Origin: Rhodospirillaceae bacterium
GTDB lineage: Bacteria > Pseudomonadota > Alphaproteobacteria > DSM-16000 > Inquilinaceae
Assembly: GCA_020425485.1 (NCBI GenBank)
Contig: JAGQRL010000028.1
Coordinates: forward strand, 1 to 8,638
Length of the DNA stretch: 8,638 nucleotides
Direction: 5' to 3'
Numbering within the stretch: the stretch's first letter is position 1; each line of letters opens with the position of its first letter. The notes beneath the pieces were generated by a model. That model saw only the letters and a program-made list of their open reading frames with translations, was not told the DNA's origin and ran no database searches. The translations under genes and the position numbers were made by a program. This document shows, in pieces, positions 1 to 6,140 of the stretch.

Positions 1-523
1 CATGCGCCAGCGGGTGGTGATCGCGCTGGCGCTGTGCGCCAATCCGCGCCTGATCATCGCCGACGAGCCGACCACCGCACTGGACGTGTCGATCCAGGCG
101 CAGATCCTGGCGCTGCTGCGCCGCCTGGGGCGCGACCACGGCACGGCGGTGATGCTGGTGACCCACGACATGGGGGTGATCGCGGAAACCGCCCACCGCG
201 TGGCGGTGATGTATGCCGGGCGCATTGCGGAAATCGGCGCGGTGCGCCAGGTGGTGGGCCAGCCGCGCCACCCCTACACGGTCGGCCTCATGGGCTCGAT
301 CCCGGCGGTGGGCCGCGACCAGGAGCGGCTGACCCAGATCGACGGCGCCATGCCGCGGCTGACCGACATTCCCCGCGGCTGCGCCTTCAACCCGCGCTGC
401 CCGCACGCGTTCGACCGCTGCTTTGCCGAACGCCCCGATCCCATCGCCATGGCCGACGGCAAGGTGGCCTGCTGGCGGTACGACGACGCCGGTGCGCAAA
501 GCCGGGAGGCGGAGCATGCCTGA
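1..523 (+). CDS. Peptide ABC transporter ATP-binding protein, DppD/OppD type (5'-truncated by window edge)
   Basis: This is the C-terminal 173 residues of a nucleotide-binding subunit that would power dipeptide or oligopeptide import at the inner face of the cytoplasmic membrane. The visible part opens with MRQRV, the residues that normally follow the LSGG signature, so Walker A and the Q-loop lie upstream of the window. Walker B (LIIADEPTTALD, visible residues 17-28) and the switch histidine (VTHD, His56) are intact. A Cys-containing tail (CAFNPRCPHAFDRC and a later Cys) is typical of the oligopeptide/dipeptide transporter C-terminal extension. The stop overlaps the start of the next ATPase gene by 8 nt, indicating translational coupling. 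The paired ATPases point to a five-gene transporter whose binding protein and permeases should lie upstream. Substrate cannot be told from this fragment; peptides, nickel or other small solutes are possible for the family. Confidence 0.93.
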   Translation, partial: MRQRVVIALALCANPRLIIADEPTTALDVSIQAQILALLRRLGRDHGTAVMLVTHDMGVIAETAHRVAVMYAGRIAEIGAVRQVVGQPRHPYTVGLMGSIPAVGRDQERLTQIDGAMPRLTDIPRGCAFNPRCPHAFDRCFAERPDPIAMADGKVACWRYDDAGAQSREAEHA

Positions 524-1643
524 TCATCTGCCGCCGGTGCCGCCGCCCACCGCCCCCGCCGTGCCGCCCCACCGGCGCCAGCCGGACGATGCCGAGCTGA
601 TCACCGATCCGCTGGTGGAGGTGCAGGGGCTGGCGAAGTATTTCGACGTGTCCAAGCCCTTCCTCAACCGGGTGTTCGAGGGGGCGCCCCGGCGCATCCT
701 CCGCGCCGTCGACGGCGTGGACATCAAGATCCCGCGCGGCGAGACCTTCAGCCTGGTGGGGGAGAGCGGCTGCGGCAAGTCCACGGTGGCGCGCACCATC
801 GTCGGGCTTTACCGGCCGTCGCGCGGCACGGTGATGTTCGAGGGCACCGACCTGGCGACGCTGACCCGGCGGTCGGCCCGCATGCCGTTCCACCGCCGCG
901 TCCAGATGATCTTCCAGGACCCGTTCGCCAGCCTGAACCCGCGCTGGCGCGTGCTCGACATCATTGCCGAGCCGATCCGCGCCCACCGCCTGGCCGGCAG
1001 TGCGGCGGAGGTGCGCGAGCGGGTGGCGCAGCTGCTGACCCATGTGAAGCTGGCGCCGAAGGACGGGGAGAAGTTTCCGCACGAGTTTTCCGGCGGCCAG
1101 CGCCAGCGCATTTCCATCGCCCGCGCGCTCGCCAGCAACCCGGACTTCCTGGTGTGCGACGAGCCGACCTCGGCCCTCGACGTCTCGGTGCAGGCGCAGA
1201 TCCTCAACCTGATGAAGGATCTGCAGCGCGAGCTGGGGCTCACCTACCTGTTCATCAGCCACAACCTGGCGGCCGTCTATCACGTGTCGGACTGGGTGGG
1301 GGTGATGTATCTCGGCCGCGTGGTGGAATGGGGGGCCAAGCGCACGGTGTTTTCCACGCCGCGCCACCCCTATACGCGCATGCTGCTGGACACCATTCCC
1401 GACATCACCATGAGCGGGCGGGAGCGCATGCCGGTGGGCGGCGAGGTGCCCAACCCCATCGATCCGCCGCCGGGCTGCCCGTTCCACCCCCGCTGCCCGC
1501 ATGCCAACGAGCGCTGCGTTGCCGAGCTGCCGGCCTCCAAGGTTTCCGAGCAGGGCAGCCACGTCGCCTGCCACGGGGTGGAGGAAGGCCGCATCCCCGC
1601 CCACGCGGCCCCCGGCGCCGGGGTGGGGCTGGGCAAGGGGTAA
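516..1643 (+). CDS. Peptide ABC transporter ATP-binding protein, DppF/OppF type
   Basis: This 375-residue protein is the second ATPase of the transporter and should heterodimerise with the upstream subunit. All ABC ATPase motifs are present: Walker A GESGCGKST (82-90), Q-loop FQDP (Gln134), signature FSGGQ (191-195), Walker B FLVCDEP (Asp215, Glu216), D-loop SALD and switch His249. The C-terminal oligopeptide-transporter extension contains CPFHPRCPHANERC. The start is the ATG at 516, with GGGAGG six bases upstream; it overlaps the previous stop by 8 nt. In-frame codons further upstream, back to 423, lie inside the preceding gene and are unlikely to be used. Residues 1-30 form a proline-rich extension before the ABC domain, and a small Gly/Ala-rich tail ends the protein. 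It is the last gene of its transcription unit, facing modD with only 34 bp between stop codons. Confidence 0.94.
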   Translation: MPDHLPPVPPPTAPAVPPHRRQPDDAELITDPLVEVQGLAKYFDVSKPFLNRVFEGAPRRILRAVDGVDIKIPRGETFSLVGESGCGKSTVARTIVGLYRPSRGTVMFEGTDLATLTRRSARMPFHRRVQMIFQDPFASLNPRWRVLDIIAEPIRAHRLAGSAAEVRERVAQLLTHVKLAPKDGEKFPHEFSGGQRQRISIARALASNPDFLVCDEPTSALDVSVQAQILNLMKDLQRELGLTYLFISHNLAAVYHVSDWVGVMYLGRVVEWGAKRTVFSTPRHPYTRMLLDTIPDITMSGRERMPVGGEVPNPIDPPPGCPFHPRCPHANERCVAELPASKVSEQGSHVACHGVEEGRIPAHAAPGAGVGLGKG

Positions 1644-1677
1644 GCGGAAAGGCGTAGGCGGCCCATCACGCGCCAGC

Positions 1678-2520
1678 TCAGCCGGCCGGTCCCAGCGTTA
1701 CCTTCACGTCGGCGGGGCGGCCGAAATAGGGGGCGGAGGTCACCAGCACGCCGACGCCGCTGGCGGCATACTCCACCGCATTGGCACCGCTGATCCCGCC
1801 GGCCGCGGCGATCACCGGGGCGGGCAGCAGGCAGCTTGTGGCGGCCACCACCGCGGCGGCATCGGCGGGCGACAGCTTTTCCAGTTGCACCACATCGGCA
1901 CCGGCCCTCGCCAGCGCGATGGCGTCGTTCACCGATGCGGTTTCCACCACGATCTTCTTTTCCGGCGCGCGGGCCTTCAGGTCGGCCAGCCACACCGCCG
2001 GGTCGCCCGAGAGAAACGCGCGGTGTTCGGGGAACACCAGCACGGTTTCCGACAGACCGAGGCGATGCAGGGACGCGCCGCCGGCCAGCACCGCCTTGGC
2101 GCTGACATCCTTGGTGCCGGGAAAGTTCTTGCGCGTGCAGGCCACCACGATGCCGGGCCGCACCATGCGGGCCGCTTCCACGATGGTGCGGGTGCGGGTG
2201 GCGATGCCGGAGGCGTATTCCACCAGCGTCTGGGCCACCTTCCAGGCCAGGTGCAAGGCACCGGCCGGCCCCTCTGCCGTCAGGATCTCAGCACCCGCGG
2301 CCACCACCGTGCCGCTGGGCACCAGGGCCGCCACCTCCGCCCCCAGGCGGGCCAGCATTCCCGCCGCGTCCTCGGTACAGCAGGCCACCATGGCGTCCCG
2401 CGCAGCGAAGGCGATGCGGCCGGGCCGCTCCGCGATGCCCAGCAGCTCGGTGGTCAGGTCGCCGTGCGGGGCGTCCTGCGCCAGCAGCTCGTCCAGCCGG
2501 CTGTCGGGCAGCCTATGCAT
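1678..2520 (-). CDS. modD: ModD, NadC-like (quinolinate phosphoribosyltransferase-fold) protein of molybdenum loci
   Basis: The 280-residue product has the quinolinate phosphoribosyltransferase fold: PHGDLTT near the N-terminus (18-24), TRKNFPGTK (129-137), HRLGLSETVLVFPEHR (152-167), a VQLEK strand and a glycine-rich IAAAGGIS turn, ending with SAPYFGRPADVKV. The KNFPGTK and LSETVLVFPEH wording, as I recall the families, marks ModD rather than the NAD-biosynthetic NadC. ModD is found in molybdate-transport loci, but its reaction is not established; a phosphoribosyl transfer is a guess from fold. The gene follows mop after 47 nt on the same strand, which supports the molybdenum assignment. The start is ATG at 2520; the only purine-rich stretch upstream (AGGA) is rather far away, so translation may partly depend on coupling to mop. 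It converges with the peptide-transporter ATPase gene. Confidence 0.85.
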   Translation of the reverse strand: MHRLPDSRLDELLAQDAPHGDLTTELLGIAERPGRIAFAARDAMVACCTEDAAGMLARLGAEVAALVPSGTVVAAGAEILTAEGPAGALHLAWKVAQTLVEYASGIATRTRTIVEAARMVRPGIVVACTRKNFPGTKDVSAKAVLAGGASLHRLGLSETVLVFPEHRAFLSGDPAVWLADLKARAPEKKIVVETASVNDAIALARAGADVVQLEKLSPADAAAVVAATSCLLPAPVIAAAGGISGANAVEYAASGVGVLVTSAPYFGRPADVKVTLGPAG

Positions 2521-2567
2521 GGCCGGCGTCCGGTCCTGCTGCTGCCTCTTCTGCTGCTGGGGCCACG

Positions 2568-2774
2568 CTATTTGCCGATGATGACGTCTGAGGATTTGAT
2601 GATGGCGACGACGCTGTCGCCCACCGTCAGGCCCAGCTCGTCTGCCGAGGCGCAGGTGATCGAGGACGACAGGGTGTTGCCGCCGCCGATATCGATCTGG
2701 ATGCGGGCGGAAATCGGCCCGCGATCCACCGCCGTGATGGTGCCCTTCAACTGGTTGCGTGCGCTGAGCTGCAT
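2568..2774 (-). CDS. mop: Mop, molbindin (single TOBE/Mop-domain molybdate-binding protein)
   Basis: This 68-residue protein is one Mop/TOBE domain, starting MQLSARNQLKGTI and ending SDVIIGK. Proteins of this family assemble as hexamers that bind molybdate or tungstate at subunit interfaces and are thought to buffer or deliver the oxyanion in the cytoplasm. The SARNQLKG opening, the central GGG (IDIGGGNTLSSSIT) and the closing VVAIIKSSDVIIG strand agree with molbindins along the whole length. I chose the ATG at 2774, with AGGGGG eight bases upstream; a GTG at 2783, three codons earlier, overlaps that ribosome-binding site and would add a non-family MST prefix. It is the first gene of a mop-modD unit. 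No modA, modB, modC or modE is seen in the window, so it probably serves a transporter encoded elsewhere. Confidence 0.9.
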   Translation of the reverse strand: MQLSARNQLKGTITAVDRGPISARIQIDIGGGNTLSSSITCASADELGLTVGDSVVAIIKSSDVIIGK

Positions 2775-2882
2775 GGTCGACACCCCCTAAAGCCGGACTG
2801 TTTCAGGATGTGGCGCGAGCCCGGCCGGGAGGCCGGACCCGAACGCGCCGAAGGCGGACGCACTCAGGCCATCGGCTGGATC

Positions 2883-2899
2883 GTGCTGCGCCGCAGCAC
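2883..2899 (-). terminator. Hairpin downstream of ribF (possible terminator, no U-tract)
   Basis: A perfect 7-bp stem GTGCTGC / GCAGCAC closes a 3-nt loop. It lies on the 3' side of ribF and upstream of mop, where a terminator would be expected, but the flanks have no run of T on either strand. It could act with Rho, stabilise the ribF message, or do nothing. Confidence 0.25.
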
Positions 2900-2909
2900 A
2901 CCGATCAGT

Positions 2910-2924
2910 TGAGAATGGGTATCA
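2910..2924 (-). promoter_or_regulatory. Fur-box-like palindrome overlapping a weak candidate mop promoter
   Basis: The plus-strand sequence TGAGAATGGGTATCA matches the 7-1-7 Fur palindrome TGATAAT-N-ATTATCA at 11 of 14 positions and stands out as AT-rich in a GC-rich region. It is about 135 bases upstream of the mop start. On the minus strand it overlaps a poor candidate promoter, TTGTCG (2940-2935), 17 nt, then CATTCT (2917-2912), which would place a repressor over the -10 region. The match was found by eye, is imperfect, and the promoter is weak, so this is only a candidate. Confidence 0.25.
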
Positions 2925-2990
2925 GGTGGTCGACCGACAAGGGGGCAGGCGCGATTTCGCGGCGGCGACCGCTGGGTTCGCCCGGCAGCC

Positions 2991-3956
2991 TTATTCCGCC
3001 AGGGCGGCCCTGGCGGCGTCGCTGTCGCGGTGCATCTGGTGGATCAGGGCATCGACGCTGTTGAACGCCGCCTCGCTGCGCAGGAATTCGATGAGCTGCA
3101 CCCTGAGCGTGCGGCCGTAGAGATTGCCGGAAAAGTCGAACAGGTTGGCTTCCAGGATCGGCTCGGGCAGCGCGTACATGGGCCGGATGCCGAGGTTGGC
3201 CACGCCGTCGTGCCACATCTCCGGCTCGTCCAGTGCGGCCAGCCGGTCCGGCCCGTCGCCGACGATGCCCACCCGCACGGCATAGACGCCGAGGGCGGGG
3301 CGCAGGTGTTCGCCCAGCGGGATGTTGGCGGTGGGAAAGCCCAGCAGGCGGCCACGGTGGTCGCCTTCCTGCACGGTGCCGCTGATCTCCCACGGCCGGC
3401 CGAGGATGTCGGCGGCCTCGCGCATGCGGCCGGCGCGCAGGTTCTGGCGGGCGGCGGTGGAGGAGTAGATGCCGCCGCTTTCGTCCGACGCCTTGGTCAC
3501 CACGGTCACCCCGAAGCCGCGGCTGGCGCCGGCATGGGTGAGCGTGTCCACGGTGCCCGCCCGGTTGTGGCCGAAGCAGAAATCGTGGCCCACCACCACG
3601 TGGCGCACCCCCAGGCCGCTCACCAGCACCTGGTCGATGAAGTCATCGGGCGACATCTCCAGCAAATGCCGGTCGAAGGTCACCACCACATGCATCTGCA
3701 CGCCGGCGGCCCGCAGCAGCCGCGAGCGCTCATCGAACAGCGTCAGGCGAAAGGGCGGGTCGTCGGGCCGCGTCAGGCTGCGCGGATGCGGCTCGAACGC
3801 CATGGCGCCGAGCGGCCAGTCTCCCCCTTCGGCCACCGCGCGGGCGGTCGACAAGACGAGGCGGTGGCCCCGGTGCACGCCGTCGAAATTTCCAATCGCC
3901 AGGACCGATCCACGCCAGGCCGGCGGCAGATCGGCGGGGCCGCGAAAAATCTCCAT
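2991..3956 (-). CDS. ribF: RibF, bifunctional riboflavin kinase / FAD synthetase
   Basis: This 321-residue cytoplasmic enzyme phosphorylates riboflavin to FMN and adenylylates FMN to FAD. The N-terminal FMN adenylyltransferase half shows GNFDGVHRGH (22-31), FEPHP (54-58), VGHDFCFGHNRAG (122-134) and GIYSST (162-167). The C-terminal flavokinase half shows GRLLGFPTAN (202-211), NLGIRPMY (254-261) and the LEANLFDF strand with likely catalytic Glu269. Total length is normal for the family. The flavokinase motif reads RPM where many homologues have RPT; I take this as lineage variation. The ATG at 3956 was chosen because it begins the family N-terminus; the frame stays open further upstream but inside the maoC-like gene. 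It starts 11 nt after the preceding hydratase gene stops, so the two are probably co-transcribed. The ileS and lspA genes that often follow ribF in proteobacteria are not present. Confidence 0.95.
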   Translation of the reverse strand: MEIFRGPADLPPAWRGSVLAIGNFDGVHRGHRLVLSTARAVAEGGDWPLGAMAFEPHPRSLTRPDDPPFRLTLFDERSRLLRAAGVQMHVVVTFDRHLLEMSPDDFIDQVLVSGLGVRHVVVGHDFCFGHNRAGTVDTLTHAGASRGFGVTVVTKASDESGGIYSSTAARQNLRAGRMREAADILGRPWEISGTVQEGDHRGRLLGFPTANIPLGEHLRPALGVYAVRVGIVGDGPDRLAALDEPEMWHDGVANLGIRPMYALPEPILEANLFDFSGNLYGRTLRVQLIEFLRSEAAFNSVDALIHQMHRDSDAARAALAE

Positions 3957-3967
3957 ACGCCGCCGTG

Positions 3968-4396
3968 TCAGCCTTTGGATGGCGGCATCACGGTGGCTTC
4001 GCCGTCGATCACGACGGTGTCGCCCACGGTGCACGTGGTGGTGAGGATGACGCGCTTCTTCTCCGCCACGATCTCCTTCACCGTCGCCGTGGCGACGACC
4101 GTGTCGCCCAGCTTCACCGGCGCCTTGAAGCGCAGGTTCTGGGCCAGGTAGATCGTGCCCATGCCGGGAAGCTGGGTGCCGAGCACGGCAGAGATCAGGC
4201 TGGCGCCCAGCATGCCATGGGCGATGCGGGTCTTGAACATGGTGGTTTCGGCGTAGGCCTGGTCCAGATGGACCGGGTTACAGTCGGTGGAGACTTCCGC
4301 GAACATCTCCACGTCCCTCTCCGTCACCGTCTTGGTGACCGTTGCGGACTGTCCGACGGCCATGTCCTCCAGGAACACCTGTTTGATCTCAGCCAT
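3968..4396 (-). CDS. MaoC-family dehydratase, PhaJ-like (R)-enoyl-CoA hydratase
   Basis: The 142-residue protein is a single hot-dog fold of the MaoC/PhaJ type, expected to add water to trans-2-enoyl-CoA to give (R)-3-hydroxyacyl-CoA. The hydratase-2 motif is clear: Asp38 and His43 in TDCNPVHLD are the expected catalytic pair, followed by IAHGMLGASLISAVLG (58-73). In the family such enzymes link beta-oxidation to polyhydroxyalkanoate synthesis or act in other acyl-CoA pathways; the actual substrate cannot be read from sequence. The start is ATG at 4396 with GAGAGG seven bases upstream, a good ribosome-binding site. It is 135 nt after folK and 11 nt before ribF. The long gap after folK leaves room for its own promoter, but I could not identify a good one. 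No functional link to riboflavin is obvious. Confidence 0.9.
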   Translation of the reverse strand: MAEIKQVFLEDMAVGQSATVTKTVTERDVEMFAEVSTDCNPVHLDQAYAETTMFKTRIAHGMLGASLISAVLGTQLPGMGTIYLAQNLRFKAPVKLGDTVVATATVKEIVAEKKRVILTTTCTVGDTVVIDGEATVMPPSKG

Positions 4397-4531
4397 GGCA
4401 GCACCTCTCGGGTTGGTTTTCGGGTCAGAACCGATCCCGGCGGGACCACGACCCTTACGAGCACCGACCGTAGTGCGGTTTGCCCCTTCTGGGAATGGTG
4501 CAATGCCGCATGGCCGGGTGGGCGGGGGAAA
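4397..4531 (-). other. Gap between folK and the MaoC-like gene
   Basis: These 135 bases hold no gene that I can support. Apart from the ribosome-binding site of the MaoC-like gene (GAGAGG, 4409-4404), there are only short imperfect inverted repeats and a TTGCAC that could be a -35 box (4503-4498) without a convincing -10. Whether folK and the MaoC-like gene share a transcript cannot be decided from sequence. Confidence 0.4.
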
Positions 4532-5041
4532 TCAGCCGGTGGCGGCCATCGCCAGGGCCTGGTCGCGGTAGGGCACCACATCGGCGGTGGAGGCGAGCGA
4601 TGCCAGCATGCCGCCGATGGTCTGGCCCAGCACCGGGTGCACCCAGTCCCCCGCCACATCGGCCGCCGGCACCAGCACGAAGCCGCGTTCGGCCATGCGC
4701 GGGTGCGGGATGGTGAGGTCGTCGGCGGTTTCCACGTTGAGCCCGTAGAGCAGGATATCGATGTCGATGGGCCGCGGTCCGTAGCGCACGCCCGGCACCC
4801 GGCCAAGCCGCTGCTCCAGGTACTTCACCGCCGCCAGCAGGCTCGCCGGCGCCATATCGGTTTCCGCCGTCAGCGCCAGGTTCAAGAAGGCCGGCTGGTC
4901 TTTCAGATACATCGGCGCGGTCTCGTAGACCGGGGAAACGGCAGAGACGTTGAGGAACCGCGTCAGCCCGGCAATCGCCGCGCGCATGTTGGTGGCGCGG
5001 TCGCCCAGATTGCCGCCGAGGCCGAGAAGGATGCGTGGCAT
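4532..5041 (-). CDS. folK: FolK, 6-hydroxymethyl-7,8-dihydropterin pyrophosphokinase
   Basis: This 169-residue enzyme transfers pyrophosphate from ATP to 6-hydroxymethyl-7,8-dihydropterin, the step before dihydropteroate synthase in folate synthesis. Visible motifs are GLGGNLGD (7-14), PVYETAP with DQPAFLN (37-54), YGPRPIDIDILLYG (87-100, with the two magnesium-binding aspartates Asp93 and Asp95), and IPHPRMAERGFVL (111-123). Length and motif spacing are normal. The ATG at 5041 starts exactly at the family N-terminus, although the ribosome-binding site is weak. FolP and FolB are not encoded nearby. FolK is transcribed away from folD, sharing a 205-bp upstream region, and is the first of three minus-strand genes running toward ribF. 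Confidence 0.96.
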   Translation of the reverse strand: MPRILLGLGGNLGDRATNMRAAIAGLTRFLNVSAVSPVYETAPMYLKDQPAFLNLALTAETDMAPASLLAAVKYLEQRLGRVPGVRYGPRPIDIDILLYGLNVETADDLTIPHPRMAERGFVLVPAADVAGDWVHPVLGQTIGGMLASLASTADVVPYRDQALAMAATG

Positions 5042-5068
5042 GGTCAGTCGATGATCCCAATTGCGCTG

Positions 5069-5090
5069 TTCGGTCGAGGTTTCGGTCGAG
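5069..5090. repeat. Short direct repeat TTCGGTCGAG x2 upstream of folK
   Basis: Two identical 10-base units start 12 bp apart, 28 to 49 bases upstream of the folK start codon. This position would suit a promoter-proximal regulator site, but the repeat could also be chance in GC-rich DNA. Confidence 0.4.
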
Positions 5091-5172
5091 CTACCCGGTT
5101 CAGAAACGGTAAATCCGGCCCCTTTGGTGTCGCTCCCGGCAGAGTACCGAGTTTGGCGCCGGGTTATGGGCG

Positions 5173-5201
5173 TTGCATGCTTCAGAGTCGAGGGGTATCA
5201 C
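5173..5201 (+). promoter_or_regulatory. Candidate sigma-70 promoter for folD-fchA
   Basis: TTGCAT and TATCAC are separated by 17 nt; TTGCAT matches TTGACA in its first three bases and TATCAC matches TATAAT at four of six. Predicted transcription would begin near 5208, about 40 nt before the folD ATG. It is a plausible but not strong promoter. Confidence 0.35.
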
Positions 5202-5246
5202 CCGCCCGTCTCGCCCGTTACCGCCTAGAACCCTACGGATTGCGCC

Positions 5247-6113
5247 ATGAGCCTGGCCAAGGACCTGCGGGGAGCCCCGCTAGCAGAAGGGCTGCGTGCC
5301 CGGATCGCCGCCGATGCTGCGGCCGTGACCGCCCGCGGCGTCACCCCGACGCTGGCCGTGGTGGTGGCCAGTGCCGACCCGGCGGTGAAGAAATATGCCG
5401 AAGCCAAGGGCCGCACCGCCGCCAAGGTGGGCGTGACCGTGCGGCTGGAAACGGTGGAGCCGGGCGCCGGCCAGGCCGCCGCGCTGGCCCGCCTGGCAGA
5501 CCTGTCGGCCGACCCCGCGGTGCACGGCATCATCCTGGAATTGCCGGTGGACGATGCGCTGGATGCCGCCGGGCTGATCGCCGCCATCGTGCCCCACAAG
5601 GATGTGGATGGGCTGACCGCCGCCAATCTGGGGCTGATCGCCGCCGGGCGCGAGGCCGATGCCATCGCCCCGGCCACGCCGCTGGCCTGCATTGCGCTGG
5701 CCGAAGCATGGGGGCCGCTGCGCGGCGAGCGGGTTTGCGTGGTGGGCCGCGGCCGGTCTGTGGGCCGCGCCCTCATCCCCATGCTGATCAACCGCGATGC
5801 CACCGTTACCGTCTGCCACACCAAGACGCCGGACCTGCGCGCCGCCATCGAGCCGTGCGACGTGGTGTTCGTCGCCGCCGGGCGGGCTGGGCTGATCACC
5901 CAGGCGCATCTGCGCCATGGCCAGGTGGTGGTGGATGCCGGCATCAACGTGACCGACACCGGGGTGGTGGGCGACGTGGCGCCCGATTGCGCGGAAATCG
6001 CTGCGGCCATGACGCCGGTGCCCGGCGGGGTCGGCCCGCTCACCTCCACCCTGATCTTTGCCAACCTGATGCAGGCGCTGAGGCTGCAGGGCCATCTGGC
6101 CGGCGGCGGGTAA
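5247..6113 (+). CDS. folD: FolD-type methylenetetrahydrofolate dehydrogenase (possible loss of cyclohydrolase activity)
   Basis: The 288-residue protein belongs to the FolD family, which oxidises 5,10-methylene-THF to methenyl-THF with NAD(P)+ and usually also hydrolyses methenyl-THF to 10-formyl-THF. Tyr50 and Lys54 (YAEAK) sit at the same numbers as the E. coli catalytic pair, and Asp121 (KDVDG, 118-122) is kept. However, the normally invariant Gln98 of the QLP motif is Glu (LELPVDD), PCTPxG has become PATPLA, and the nucleotide-binding turn reads GRGRSVGRAL. The C-terminal TPVPGGVGPLTSTLI signature is intact. An FchA cyclohydrolase gene follows 27 nt downstream, so this enzyme may act mainly as the dehydrogenase. 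The start is ATG at 5247 with a weak GGA-type ribosome-binding site. It could be either the main FolD or a specialised paralogue. Confidence 0.92.
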   Translation: MSLAKDLRGAPLAEGLRARIAADAAAVTARGVTPTLAVVVASADPAVKKYAEAKGRTAAKVGVTVRLETVEPGAGQAAALARLADLSADPAVHGIILELPVDDALDAAGLIAAIVPHKDVDGLTAANLGLIAAGREADAIAPATPLACIALAEAWGPLRGERVCVVGRGRSVGRALIPMLINRDATVTVCHTKTPDLRAAIEPCDVVFVAAGRAGLITQAHLRHGQVVVDAGINVTDTGVVGDVAPDCAEIAAAMTPVPGGVGPLTSTLIFANLMQALRLQGHLAGGG

Positions 6114-6140
6114 GCGCAGCAACCTTTACGGAAGCACGCC

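Larger units (their letters stand above)
2775..2990 (-). other. Intergenic region between ribF and mop, with probable mop control region
   Basis: These 216 bases contain no convincing gene. They hold a CCGGCC/GGCCGG inverted repeat (2821-2836, 4-nt loop), a GTGCTGC/GCAGCAC hairpin (2883-2899, 3-nt loop) about 90 nt past the ribF stop, and a comparatively AT-rich patch at 2905-2925. Neither hairpin is followed by a T-run on the minus strand, so intrinsic termination is uncertain. The length suggests that mop-modD has its own promoter rather than being read through from ribF. Confidence 0.5.
5042..5246. promoter_or_regulatory. Divergent folK / folD intergenic control region
   Basis: This 205-bp non-coding stretch separates the divergently transcribed folK and folD. 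For folD a candidate promoter is TTGCAT (5173-5178), 17 nt, TATCAC (5196-5201), giving a leader of about 40 nt. No equally good promoter for folK was found. A tandem repeat of TTCGGTCGAG lies at 5069-5078 and 5081-5090, just upstream of folK. I saw no riboswitch that I recognise. Confidence 0.45.

Noticed and set aside
387..1604. A minus-strand open frame of 405 codons
   Set aside because: It is the antisense shadow of the DppF-type ATPase gene; its translation is compositionally biased (His/Arg/Ala-rich) and shows no motif.
1610..1623. Perfect palindrome CCCCGGCGCCGGGG as a terminator
   Set aside because: It lies within the last codons of the ATPase gene, has no loop or T-run, and such palindromes are expected in GC-rich Pro/Gly/Ala codons.
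1678..2520. NadC (NAD biosynthesis) as the identity of the NadC-like gene
   Set aside because: The TRKNFPGTK and LSETVLVFPEH motifs and the adjacent mop gene fit ModD better; nadA and nadB are not nearby.
2775..2783. GTG start at 2783 for mop
   Set aside because: It overlaps the AGGGGG ribosome-binding site, and the downstream ATG gives the exact family N-terminus.
1501..2790. A plus-strand open frame of 429 codons over modD and mop
   Set aside because: It lies antisense to two clearly recognised genes and its product is low-complexity.
3957..4034. N-terminal extension of ribF back to 4034
   Set aside because: It would overlap the MaoC-like gene and adds an Arg/His-rich segment not found in RibF.
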